64,000 nt of DNA from Punica granatum. Lineage: Eukaryota; Streptophyta; Magnoliopsida; Myrtales; Lythraceae. The position numbers were made by a program, and so were the translations under genes. Positions within the stretch are counted from its first letter, which is position 1. Each line of letters begins with the position of its first letter. The notes below the pieces were generated by a model. That model saw nothing but the letters and a program-made list of their open reading frames with translations, did no database searches and was not told the origin of the DNA. The stretch covers positions 39,242,605 to 39,306,604 of the forward strand of contig NC_045130.1 in assembly GCF_007655135.1 (NCBI RefSeq). The letters run 5' to 3'. This document shows, in pieces, positions 46,988 to 57,531 of the stretch.

Positions 46988-49168
46988 ATGGCCCCTCGAA
47001 GATGGATGTTGATCCTTCTTCTTGCTCGGATTTTGCTATTCCAATGTTGCATTTGCTCTTCAGCAAAAGGTACTAATTACTATAACGTTATTTAGTCTTG
47101 CGCGAGGGAGTTTATAGTTGAACATTCTAATTTTGACATTGCCAACTGCAGATTACACGTTCATGCACGAGGCAATATCGGCACCGGCAGAGTCATTCTA
47201 TGACTACATAGTCATCGGTGGGGGAACTGCAGGCTGCCCACTGGCGGCTACGCTCTCGAGCAGGCCCAGTGTCACCGTCCTGGTCCTTGAACGTGGCGGG
47301 TCTCCTTATGGGAACCAGAACATCGAGAACAAGGCCAACTTCGCAGCGTCCCTCGCTGACGACTCCCCTCATTCTCCCTCCCAGTCCTTCATCTCCGAAG
47401 ACGGGGTCCTAAATGCCCGAGCTCGAGTCCTCGGGGGCGGCAGTGCCCTGAACGCGGGATTCTACTCTCGAGCAAGCCATGAGTATGTCAGAGAGGCAGG
47501 GTGGGACGAGGGGTTGGTGGAGCAGTCGTACCAGTGGGTGGAGAGGAAGGTGGCATTCGAGCCGCCGATGCTGGATTGGCAGTCGGCTGTGAGGGACGGG
47601 CTGCTTGAGGCCGGGGTTTCGCCTTACAATGGGTTCACTTATGAGCACATCTACGGGACAAAGGTGGGCGGGACCATCTTCGACCGGCAGGGGCACCGAC
47701 ATACTTCTGCCGACCTGCTGGAGTACGCAGAGCCGACCCGGACAACACTATACTTGCACGCGACCGTCCACGAGATCTTGTTTAGCACAGTTGGTAAGAG
47801 ACCACGGGCATACGGGGTGTTATACGAGGATTCAAGAGGAGGTATGCATGGGGCCCACTTGACGAATAACTCGGCGGGCGAGATCATACTGTCGGCGGGG
47901 GCCCTAGGAAGCCCACAGATACTGATGCTCAGCGGTATTGGGCCCAAAGACAAGCTCAAGGCCCATGGGCTCAACGTTATCCTCGACCAGCCCATGGTTG
48001 GGCAGGGCATGGCCGACAATCCCATGAATGCCCTCTTCATCCCTTCTCCTCGACCCGTCGAGGTCTCCCTTATCGAGGTTGCGGGCATCACCCACTTCGG
48101 TAGCTACATCGAAGCTGCCAGCGGATCCGGATTCGGATATCGCGTATTACTCTTCCCTTTCTACTTCTGCATCATATTGGAAACATATACCATATGTTTG
48201 TGTTAATCTTATATTCATTAGGAAGTGTTAAGGTTCAAATGTTTCATTTTCATTTTATATTCTTCAGGCAGGTACGGAACCTCCGATTATGCCACCGCCG
48301 ATGACAGGCTTCGTTAACACCACCCTCCATGGTGGAATCATCCTTGAGAAGGTGACGGGCCCGATCTCTACTGGCCACTTGGAGCTGAGGACGGCTGACC
48401 CGAAGGATAATCCCTCGGTCACCTTCAACTACTTCAAGGACCCAGAAGATCTCCGACGGTGCGTCCAAGGCATGAATACCATCATTGATATCGTCAACTC
48501 CGACGCCCTCTCTAGCTTCCGGTACGTACTTAACAAATGACCTTACTACGAAGTGGCGGCAAAGCACATAATACTAAAAATGGTAATGATGCAGCAAGAA
48601 ACATTCAATAATCTTTTCTGGATAAATAAGAGACACTCAATAATCAATATCACTTGCTTCATGAACATTAATGACGGTTCGGTCAATATGCATGCTAATA
48701 GGTATAATGACTTGCCTGTGGAGGCGCTGATAAGCATGATGGTGAGCTCGCCGGTGAACCTGAGGCCCAAGCACCCCACGGCCACGATCTCACTGGAGCA
48801 GTTCTGCATTGACACAGTGATGACGATATGGCACTACCACGGTGGGTGTCAGATTGGGAAGGTGGTGGATCGAGATTACAGGGTCTTGGGGTTGGACGGT
48901 CTCAGGGTCATCGACGGGTCCACCTTTAATTACTCTCCGGGGACCAATCCTCAAGCCACTGTCATGATGCTCGGGAGGTAAGCATGTCCATATACAGAGA
49001 CACACACGACACACATATTCATGTCACTGCATGCATTGGAATGGATCATAATTTGCCATTTCTCGCATGGATTTGTACAGTTAATGGAACTCTTTTTCCA
49101 AATACTTCTGCGTATGCAGATACATGGGACTGAAGATTCTGCAAGACAGGCTCTCGTCGGGAAGTTGA
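46988..49168 (+). CDS. GMC oxidoreductase, HOTHEAD / mandelonitrile-lyase-like
   Basis: FAD-dependent glucose-methanol-choline oxidoreductase, probably secreted; plant relatives include HOTHEAD (cutin omega-hydroxy fatty acid oxidation) and mandelonitrile lyase. Exons are 46988-47069, 47152-48143, 48268-48521, 48702-48977 and 49120-49168, all GT-AG, totalling 1653 nt (550 residues). Visible are a signal peptide (about 1-26), the FAD-binding Rossmann motif DYIVIGGGTAGCP (45-57), GMC signature 1 around VLGGGSALNAGFYSRAS (120-136), signature 2 GALGSPQILMLSGIGP, substrate-domain words GPISTGHLELR and NPSVTFNYF, the catalytic pair region WHYHGG (H487/H489) and PGTNPQATVMMLGRY (N525). The stretch joining exons 2 and 3 is shorter than in family members I remember (about 570-590 residues), so that boundary is the least certain. 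Both active-site residues are present. Substrate cannot be decided. Confidence 0.9.
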
Positions 49169-50171
49169 AGTAGAAGAAAAAACATGTTTTATCCCAAATA
49201 TGATGCATACGTAGAAAGATTGATAGCATGAAAACTGAGAAAAAAAAAATAGAATATGCATAAATCTCCCGTACATGCTTTTGATATCGATGGAGCTCAG
49301 TTTGGATTTCTGAAGGTTTTGAAGCGAAAATTGGGATGGTCGATATGAGATATCAACGGTTTTGAACTATAGATCAGATCTCTCTATTGTAACTGAAGAT
49401 AGAGAGGACCAGCCCCATCTGATGATTGTTTTCAATACACGAGCCCAGTATCTTTCGATTAATATGACTGATTGATTAATTAATTAATTGACATCCTAGT
49501 ACAATACCTGTCGTGGAGCTTACAATTAGTCTCGTCGATGAGATGATACTATCCTATCAATAAAATTAATCTCTAGCATAAGGTCCATTCCAGTTCATCG
49601 GTGGTGTGCCAAAATGCTTGTGTTAATGAACGTATGGATTTTGTTCTCACTTCTATATCTTAGAGTATGAATTGAAGAATTCAATGTCCCCATAATGTCC
49701 CTCGGGATATTAGAAGTATCATTTCAGACATTTTGCATTATCTAGCTACGTTTTAGTCGTGGCATTGTATTTGGATCCCCCGAGCTTCAAACCCTCACGC
49801 TTATGACCTTTGCTAATATGGCCTTAAGTCAAATTTTCAATCTCTATGTTTGAGGATTATCCTTGTAACAAGGCCTTTTAGCGGATTATATAAAACTTGA
49901 TGTTTACTCGGCAAAAAAGAACATGAAGAATTCAATGCTGGTGCTACTTGTTCGGTCTGTTAGTTTGGGTCACCCAGCCCCCGATGAATTAGTTATCACA
50001 ACCACATCATCATGCCATGGTCATTAATCCCGAATGTCGATACATCCGTCATATATCATACTATTATCAAATAAAATAACATAGTTTTCGGTTACAAAAT
50101 AAAATAACAAATTTGTAATAATCTTTTTTTTCCCTTTGAGAATAAAAGTTCTGTTGTACTAATCTTATTCA
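49169..50171. other. Gene-free interval downstream of the GMC gene
   Basis: Contains the probable 3' UTR of the GMC gene and ordinary AT-rich spacer. No repeat or gene is recognised. Confidence 0.5.
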
Positions 50172-50471
50172 TCACATCATCAACTTCTTCAAACACAATC
50201 TCAACACCTCCTCTTCCCCGCCTCGTTGGATCCGATCCTCACAGGTGCCGGACGGAAAAACTCGTCCGTGATTTAGAATTGCCAAATAGTCCATCTCCGA
50301 TGGCTTCCCCTTGCCCAGGAGAGCGAGGCCTCGGCTTCTCTTCAGTGCCGAAGGGCAGGTTAGGACAACCAGAATTTAGTTATCCTCCATCGTCAGAGTC
50401 CTGCATTCCTCCTCATCGTCATGATGAGCTTCTGGAAGGCGACCGTCCGAATTGCTTCTGGTAGCTGCAAT
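50172..50471 (-). pseudogene. SIAMESE-RELATED CDK-inhibitor pseudogene, inverted copy
   Basis: The reverse complement aligns almost without gaps to the intact SMR gene at 59,760-60,056 (300 against 297 nt). Shared stretches include AATTCGGACG, GAATGCAGGACTC, GTTGTCCT.ACCTGCCC, GAGGATCGGATCC and GAAGAAGTTGATG. Two lesions break it: the start codon reads ATT (50,471-50,469), and an in-frame TAA replaces the CGC codon of the IP-preceding arginine about a third of the way in. The stop (50,174-50,172) is kept. The copy points left while the intact gene points right. Similarity also extends a short way past both ends of the coding region. Confidence 0.8.
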
Positions 50472-50504
50472 GGAGCCTCAGTCGTTTTCGTTAGCTAGGA
50501 AGGG

Positions 50505-50545
<41 letters not shown>

Positions 50546-51180
50546 AATATTCATTCGTTTTCGGCTTTTTCTTCAATTGATGACATCTACTTTCCGCATT
50601 CTTCAATTGGCATTTACCTAATTGAATGAATATAAAGATAGTAGTTTGTGTAATAATCAATCAAGATAGAGGAAAATTGAAACTAATAATAAACTTCTTT
50701 ATTTATATGTAAAAAAATTTTGAGCTCTTAATTGTCAGTAGATAATCACTTTCTAAAGATTAAACTAATTAATATGTCATATAGTATAAAAGTTAACACT
50801 TCTTCCCCCTTATCATAATTTGAATTTTCAATATTTCTAAATGCAAAACCATAATCCCAATGTAATAGATTGTAAAGTGACCCACCAATTTTAAATAAAC
50901 GAACTTTACTAATATTTTAGGGTTTAAAATTCATTGTTAAAAGCATCTCGCGGTTATGACAAAGCCAAATCCAACTAAAGATTAGCCTTAGTCAATTAAG
51001 ATTGTAGGAAAAAAGAAAATACGTAACAACAAAAATTTGGAAATCCTGAAGTCTCACCACCCTGAAATTACAATTTTTCCTCTTCCTAGATGGTTTTCGA
51101 GTCGTTTCAAGGTTAAAAATCAGAAAAAGAAAAACCAGACTGAAAATAACGGATCCCACGAAATAACCCTGCGGTGCCCC
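50472..51180. other. Gap between SMR pseudogene and retrotransposon
   Basis: Contains a TA microsatellite (about 50,511-50,542) and AT-rich sequence. The last five bases (51,176-51,180, GCCCC) are the left target-site duplication of the Ty1-copia element. Confidence 0.7.
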
Positions 51181-52862
51181 TGCTAGTTCCACGGGGCGCA
51201 ACGGAAGCGAAAAGGAACAGAAATTCAAAATTTCATACCCGTGAAACTAATTCCAAGACCTACTAGAAGAGTAAGAGTAAATAAAAGCGTACCTGGAATA
51301 TTTAAAGTTGTCGACCGAGCGTCCCACGCGTGACGCCTCTACTGGTATCCACACCGACTTTGTCGACGAGTTTTCAAGATCAGCGGTGCTAGCGACCAAC
51401 ACTCGAAAGAAACACCCCGATGCGACACCCGAAATTTATTAGACTAGTAGGATTAATTCAAATTGAACAATTCAACTTGAATTTCCTTACACTTATACAC
51501 GTATACCCATATACATGTATATATATATATATCTCTTATATCTAAACATGCATGTTGCCCTTTTTATAAGCAATATGGGGAAGACAAAATCAAAGCCCCA
51601 CCGATGTGGGATTAAGGAGAATCAAGGCTCCAAGTGACATGTGTAAGTCTAGGTGACATCATTTAATTAGTCCATGTGTATAGCTAAGTGTTATCATACA
51701 ATTGGCCCATGTTTCTTTCTATAATTGGTTCCAAGTGGTTCCATAAAAATAACCACTTAGCACACCATTAAATCTAATAAATCGGGTTTAATTAATCGGC
51801 AAATTTAATCTCATTAAATATCCGATTAATCGGTCGCACCATAAATCATCTAATCTTTATTAGACAATTTTGTTGTTTCAAAATATCTCGTCAAGTTAGT
51901 CGTAGTGTGTGACCCTGTAGGTTCCCAATTACGTTGATAGTAATATCGAAATCTCTATTTTAATATTACAAACAGTGAGCGGCATCTAGCAATGCATCAC
52001 TGTTACTCAAGTAATCGGAAAGTCAATTTCTCGACGAACCTCGTGACCTACGTTACCGTGTAATATAATCCCTTTGTCCTCTATATCTCTATTGAGCCCA
52101 AGGCATGGTCGATGACATCCTTGTATGGCTCAATATCTCTTTTTCTTGGTTTACCGGGTAAGTCTATCAGAACAAATGAGCTCGATATCGCTATATCGAC
52201 TCATTTGGGTATGCATACACTTTTAGACTTAACCACCAAGTGGCCGTGAGATATCGCTCCCGTTTCGTAGGAGGGACAAATCCTATCTTGGTTACTCACA
52301 TTCCTCTCCATGCTCTGTGATATACCCAATAACTGTCTTTATAACCATCCTGTTACAGTGGCGTTTGACAGTATCAAAGTATATGACATTACATGTAGGA
52401 ATCTATGGTGACCTCAAGTCAAAGGACCATTACACTATAGTCACTTTGAGATATGCTAATGACAGTCACGTAACAACCCATGTAGCAATCTCATGGCGGA
52501 TCAGTCCTATACACATTACTCTTAATTTATACATGTGGTGTGATTTGATATCTCCATATCCATGACCTATGAGACTTGGTCATCAATCAACACTCACACT
52601 AGTCTAACCGTATTATCGTTGTCCTAATTAACGATAATACTTTGACTATGGACATTTAGGAATAATGTTCATTAATTATAGGATCTCACAATCAAGTCAC
52701 ACTTGATGCCTATTGAACCTACTATTCCAAGGACATTATTGTGTAAAATCATATTTAGCGCAATCTACACAATAACAGATATGCCTCGTAATATAATGAA
52801 ATAGATATCATATTACAGAACTGATTATAGATTGCCTCTAGGGCATACACCAATTCCCAACA
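51181..52862 (-). repeat. Downstream (3') LTR of the copia element
   Basis: 1682 bp, almost identical to 57,532-59,215. Differences I saw include CAAGATC against CGAGATC, ACCAACAC against ACCGACAC, a 2-bp TA-repeat indel, GGTTTAATT against GGTCTAATT and three changes in the GGCGGATCAGTCCT region. Confidence 0.95.
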
Positions 52863-52876
52863 ATCTCCCACTTGCA
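52863..52876 (-). other. Polypurine tract of the copia element
   Basis: In element orientation AAGTGGGAGAT directly precedes the downstream LTR. This is the usual plus-strand priming site of plant Ty1-copia elements. Confidence 0.75.
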
Positions 52877-55378
52877 CTAGAGCCAATCTGGCATCTGTCT
52901 AATGCCAATAGATCTAGTGTGAGCCTCGTGCTTGCGCTGCACAAGAGGCTTCGTAAGTGGATCTGCGAGATTCTCATCTGTTGGTATTCTGCATATCTTC
53001 ACATCTCCTCTGTCGATGATCTCGCGAATGAGATGGAAGCGTCTGAGTATATGTTTGGATCGCTGGTGAGACCTGGGTTCCTTAGCTTGCGCAATGGCTC
53101 CATTGTTGTCACAATAGAGATCCACTGGGTCTACGATGCTAGGAACCACAGCAAGTTCTGTCATGAATTTCTTGATCCAAACGGCCTCTTTTGCAGCGTT
53201 AGAGGCAGCAATATACTCGGCCTCTGTGGTAGAATCGGCTACTGTCTCCTGTTTGGAACTCTTCCAACTCACAGCACCTCCATTCAGGCAGAACACATAC
53301 CCTGACTGCGATCTACTGTCGTCCTTATCGGTCTGGAAACTAGCATCGGTGTAACCTCTTACAACGAGCTCTTCTTCGCCTCCATATACCAAAAACATCT
53401 CCTTAGTCCTTCGTAAGTACTTAAGGATGTTCTTTACTGCAATGCAGTGTCTTTCACCTGGATCTGATTGGTATCGACTCGTCATACTCAAAGCATACGA
53501 GACATCTGATCGAGTGCATAACATAGCATACATGATGGATCCAATAGCTGACGCATATGGAATCCTATTCATGCGGTCCCTCTCCTCTCGAGTAGAAGGA
53601 CACTGAGCCTTCGAAAGGCTTATGCCATGTAACATAGGCAGCGACCCTTTCTTAGAATCCTGCATGCTAAATCGCCGAAGCACTTTATCTATGTATGCAC
53701 TCTGACTTAAGCCAAGCAGTCTCCTGGATCTATCTCTATAGATCCTGATACCTAGCACGTAGGTAGCTTCGCCTAAGTCCTTCATAGAGAAACACCTTCC
53801 CAACCAAGTCTTCACAGACTGTAGGGAAGGAATGTCATTTCCAATCAGAAGTATGTCGTCTACATACAACACCAGGAAGATTACTACACTCCCACTAACC
53901 TTCTTGTAAACACAGGGTTCATCTTCATTCTTGATGAAACCAAACTCTTTGATTGCATCATCAAAACGAAGATTCCAGCTCCTAGAAGCTTGCTTCAGTC
54001 CATAAATAGACCGTTGTAGCTTACAAACCTTTCCGGCACAATGTGGATCGACAAAACCCTCAGGTTGTGTCATAAACACATCCTCGAGGAGCTTCCCGTT
54101 CAGGAAAGCAGTTTTGACATCCATTTGCCAGATCTCATAATCATAATAAGCTGCAATTGCAAGCAAGATCCTGATGGATTTAAGCAAAGCTACCGGGGAA
54201 AAGGTTTCGTCATAGTCAACACCATGAACTTGTCTGAAACCTTTTGCCACAAGTCGGCCCTTAAAGGTAATCACATTACCGTCCATGTCAATCTTCTTCT
54301 TGAAGACCCACTTACACCCAATGGGTTTTGCCCCTTCAGGTGGATCTACCAAAGTCCATACTTGGTTAGTGTACATGGACTCCATCTCAGATCTCATGGC
54401 CACCAGCCATTTCTCAGAGTCAGAGCCTATTACGGCTTCCGCATAGGTTGTAGGCTCATCATTATCTATGAGCAATACGTCATTATCTTGAGTCACGAGA
54501 AATCCATATCTCTCGGGCTCATGACGTATCCTACCAGACCTACGAGGCTCCTGTGTCACTTGTGCAGAAGATTGTGCCACAACAACTTGTGGTACTTGTT
54601 CTGTAACATCGCCCGTCGATTGGTCAATGTCATTTTGTGGTAGAACTTCCCCAAGTTCTAATTTCCTCCCACTAGTTCCTTTGGAGAGAAACTCTTTCTC
54701 AAGGAATACCGCAGTTCGAGCGACAAACACTTTGCCCTCGATGGGATTATAGAAATAGTATCCTCGAGTTTCCTTAGGATACCCCACAAAGTAACATTTG
54801 TCCGATTTAGGGCCAAGCTTATCCGAAGATAATCTCTTCACATAAGCTTCGCAACCCCATATCTTTAGAAAAGACATCTTGGGACGCTTCCCATACCACA
54901 TCTCATATGGTGTCCTTTCAACTGATTTCGACGGAGCATTGTTTAATATGAGAGCAGCTGTCTGTAGAGCATATCCCCAGAAGGAGTCAGGTAAGTTTGC
55001 ATGACTCATCAAAGATCGAACCATATCTAATAAAGTTCGATTCCTCCTCTCAGCTACACCATTCCATTGTGGTGTTCCAGGTGGAGTCAGTTGAGATAAA
55101 ATCCCACACTGTTTAAGATAGTCAGCGAACTCATAGCTCAAATATTCACCTCCTCGATCTGATCGAAGAACTTTAATGCTCTTACCCAACTGATTCTCCA
55201 CTTCATTCTTAAATTCTTTGAACTTTTCAAAGGATTCAGATTTGTGTTTCATCAAAAACACATATCCAAATCTACTGAAATCATCAGTAAATGTAATAAA
55301 GTAGAGATACCCACCTCTAGCAAGCTTGTTCACTGGTCCACATACATCGGTATGTATGAGAGCCAAAAGATCACTAGC
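52877..55378 (-). CDS. Copia polyprotein, downstream part: integrase, reverse transcriptase, RNase H
   Basis: The frame continues directly from the gag part after the in-frame TGA; its first internal Met is at 55,366 (829 residues from there). The integrase catalytic residues are visible in HTDVCGP, LRSDRGGEY and WNGVAERRNRT. The reverse transcriptase has WVFKKK, FKGRLVAKGF, QMDVKTAFLNG, YGLKQASRSW and the active-site LYVDDILLIG. RNase H has GYTDASFQTD, VSWKSSKQETVADSTTEAEY and ADPLTK. It ends 14 bp before the downstream LTR. No other frame-breaking change was noticed. Antisense open frames here are shadows. Confidence 0.93.
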   Translation of the reverse strand, partial: ASDLLALIHTDVCGPVNKLARGGYLYFITFTDDFSRFGYVFLMKHKSESFEKFKEFKNEVENQLGKSIKVLRSDRGGEYLSYEFADYLKQCGILSQLTPPGTPQWNGVAERRNRTLLDMVRSLMSHANLPDSFWGYALQTAALILNNAPSKSVERTPYEMWYGKRPKMSFLKIWGCEAYVKRLSSDKLGPKSDKCYFVGYPKETRGYYFYNPIEGKVFVARTAVFLEKEFLSKGTSGRKLELGEVLPQNDIDQSTGDVTEQVPQVVVAQSSAQVTQEPRRSGRIRHEPERYGFLVTQDNDVLLIDNDEPTTYAEAVIGSDSEKWLVAMRSEMESMYTNQVWTLVDPPEGAKPIGCKWVFKKKIDMDGNVITFKGRLVAKGFRQVHGVDYDETFSPVALLKSIRILLAIAAYYDYEIWQMDVKTAFLNGKLLEDVFMTQPEGFVDPHCAGKVCKLQRSIYGLKQASRSWNLRFDDAIKEFGFIKNEDEPCVYKKVSGSVVIFLVLYVDDILLIGNDIPSLQSVKTWLGRCFSMKDLGEATYVLGIRIYRDRSRRLLGLSQSAYIDKVLRRFSMQDSKKGSLPMLHGISLSKAQCPSTREERDRMNRIPYASAIGSIMYAMLCTRSDVSYALSMTSRYQSDPGERHCIAVKNILKYLRRTKEMFLVYGGEEELVVRGYTDASFQTDKDDSRSQSGYVFCLNGGAVSWKSSKQETVADSTTEAEYIAASNAAKEAVWIKKFMTELAVVPSIVDPVDLYCDNNGAIAQAKEPRSHQRSKHILRRFHLIREIIDRGDVKICRIPTDENLADPLTKPLVQRKHEAHTRSIGIRQMPDWL

Positions 55379-56830
55379 TCACTCACCTTTTCCGGTAAAA
55401 GGGGCCTTAGTCATTTTCCCCATTAAGCAAGGTTCGCATGTCTCGATCGATTCTAAATCAAACGAGTCCAGTAATCCATCCTTATGGAGTCTAGAGATGC
55501 GATTCTCGCTAATATGGCCTAAACGACAATGCCAGAGGTAAGTCGGGTTCGAATCATTAGATTTGAGCCGTTTGGTTTCCACATTATAAATAGGCGTATC
55601 TAGATCAAGAACATACAGACCATTACTTAAATGTGCACTGCCATAATATACATTATTCATGTACATAGAACAACACTTGTTCTTGATAGTGAAACAAAAT
55701 CCCTTCTTGTCCAAACAAGAAACAGATATTATGTTTCTACTAATAGCAGGTACATAATAACAGTCGTTAAGATCTAATACAAGCCCAGTAGGCAAAACTA
55801 GGTGATAAGTCCCTACAGTTAATGTAGCAACTCTTGCTCCATTTCCAACTCGTAGGTCCACCTCGCCCTTTGTCAACGATCTACTGTCCTTTAGGTCCTG
55901 CATATTTCCACAAATATGAGCACTACATCCGGTATCTAATACCCAAGATGTAGAAGTAGTAGATACATTAATCTCTATAACATGGATACCTGAAGTGGAA
56001 GTCTCACTTCCCTTCTTCTTCTTCAACTCTTCCAGGTATATCTTACAATTCCGCTTCCAATGTCCAGTGTTGCCACAATGGAAGCAGTAATCATTCTTCG
56101 CCACCTTGGCTTTAGGCTTCAACGCACCCAAGTCAAAATTGGATGCACCTTTAGCCTTCTTGCCTTTACTCTTGCTCTTGCCCTTTCTTTTGGTCCCTTG
56201 GACCATTAGAACGGACGTCCCCTTGCTGATATCATGCTCAGCTGTTCTCAACATGCTAAGCAGTTCAGGCAATGGTTTATTGTAGTCATTCATATTATAG
56301 CTCATAATGAACTGACTATAACTGCTGGGCAGCGACTGTAGGACTAAATCTGTGGCCAACTCTTGACCAAGAGGAAATCCCAGTCTTCCCAGAGTCTCAA
56401 CGTACCCAATCATCTTGAGTACATGAAGACCCACCGGGCTACCCTCAATCAACCTTGCCTGAAAAAGTGCTTTAGAGATCTCGAATCTCTCATGTCGGGC
56501 CTGCTCTTGATAGAGCTGCCTGAGATGCACGATCATATCGTACGCCTTCATGTTCTCGTGTTGCTTCTGAAGCTCCGAGTCCATGGTGACTAACATGAGA
56601 CATCCGACGTTTACGGCATCATCATGATGCTTACTATAAGCATCTTTCTCAGCTTGGGGGGCATCGTCAGGCGGTGGCGCAAGAAGAGGTTGCTCTAAGA
56701 CATATAGTTTCTTTTCTTGGGTGAGAACAATTCTCAAGTTTCGATACCAACCAAGGAAATTATTCCCTGACAGTTTGTCCTTATCAAGGACGGATCGCAA
56801 ACAGAAAGTACTAGAAGTGCTCCCTGCCAT
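55379..56830 (-). CDS. Copia polyprotein, upstream part: gag, zinc knuckle, protease, integrase N-terminus
   Basis: Starts at a Met followed by AGSTSSTF (56,830); in-frame Mets further upstream (to 56,854) are possible. It contains a gag/UBN2-like capsid region (YRNLRIVL, then LPSSYSQFIMSYNMND), a CCHC zinc knuckle CFHCGNTGHWKRNC, an aspartic protease active site VLDTGCSAHIC and a pre-integrase zinc-binding region (WHCRLGHIS, CEPCLMGK). It stops at an in-frame TGA (55,381-55,379) within the gag-pol linker preceding the integrase core. The sequence on either side keeps the same frame, so this is a nonsense change and not a frameshift. Confidence 0.92.
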   Translation of the reverse strand: MAGSTSSTFCLRSVLDKDKLSGNNFLGWYRNLRIVLTQEKKLYVLEQPLLAPPPDDAPQAEKDAYSKHHDDAVNVGCLMLVTMDSELQKQHENMKAYDMIVHLRQLYQEQARHERFEISKALFQARLIEGSPVGLHVLKMIGYVETLGRLGFPLGQELATDLVLQSLPSSYSQFIMSYNMNDYNKPLPELLSMLRTAEHDISKGTSVLMVQGTKRKGKSKSKGKKAKGASNFDLGALKPKAKVAKNDYCFHCGNTGHWKRNCKIYLEELKKKKGSETSTSGIHVIEINVSTTSTSWVLDTGCSAHICGNMQDLKDSRSLTKGEVDLRVGNGARVATLTVGTYHLVLPTGLVLDLNDCYYVPAISRNIISVSCLDKKGFCFTIKNKCCSMYMNNVYYGSAHLSNGLYVLDLDTPIYNVETKRLKSNDSNPTYLWHCRLGHISENRISRLHKDGLLDSFDLESIETCEPCLMGKMTKAPFTGKGE

Positions 56831-56854
56831 GGTAACTACCATAGAAATATACAA

Positions 56855-57517
56855 AATAAGTATTATGACACAACAATATTTAATGAGGACTTTATAAATA
56901 TTGCTCCCACTATTTATATCAAATCAATGACCCTCAACATTGATTCAGAGAATATCATTCTCATAGTAGCTCAAGATCCATATCTCACCAAGCTCTGAGT
57001 CAGCAAGGGCTGATTCACCCAGAACTGGCTATTTAGGTAGGGAACTCACTTTCCCAATTGCATCACATGCAACTCTTGATTAGTTGGGTGAATAACTCCT
57101 TATTCAAATCTATCTTATAGATCGATGCCCAACTACATGCCTCTGAACTCCTAATCCTATTAGGCTTGCTCAGTTAAGTCCGACCCACTGGTAAACACAA
57201 CGTCTTACTAGGATAGATAAGGGCATCCTGCGAAGGCAAGGTCTACACACTCATCGATCTTGGTCTTGACGAGCGTTACACGGTGGAAGGATATGGACTT
57301 AATATTTTGAGGGATTTGATTAACATTTAATCGATCTCACTATACACTATTATGTAACTATTACATAATAGTCCACACGTATAACTATTATACTAACAAA
57401 ACTAGGACATAGTCCATGTCTAACAGTCATGCACCGCAAATATCAAACATAATCATACCAGTACCAAGCATAAAATCATATTTTATGCTATTATCTACTC
57501 AGATTCTAACTAGCTAG
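56855..57517 (-). other. Copia untranslated leader
   Basis: About 660 bp between the primer-binding site and gag. It has no long open frame, as expected for the 5' leader that carries packaging signals in such elements. Confidence 0.6.
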
Positions 57518-57529
57518 GCTCTGATACCA
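57518..57529 (-). other. Primer-binding site (initiator tRNA-Met)
   Basis: In element orientation TGGTATCAGAGC, the standard complement of the 3' end of initiator methionyl-tRNA, two bases after the upstream LTR. Confidence 0.93.
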
Positions 57530-57531
57530 AT

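Noticed and set aside
48553..48981. 142-codon frame at the end of the GMC gene
   Set aside because: It runs from an intron into exon 4; only the exon 4 part is coding, joined by splicing.
52832..54643. Plus-strand open frames across the copia pol region
   Set aside because: Antisense shadows of the integrase/reverse-transcriptase frame.
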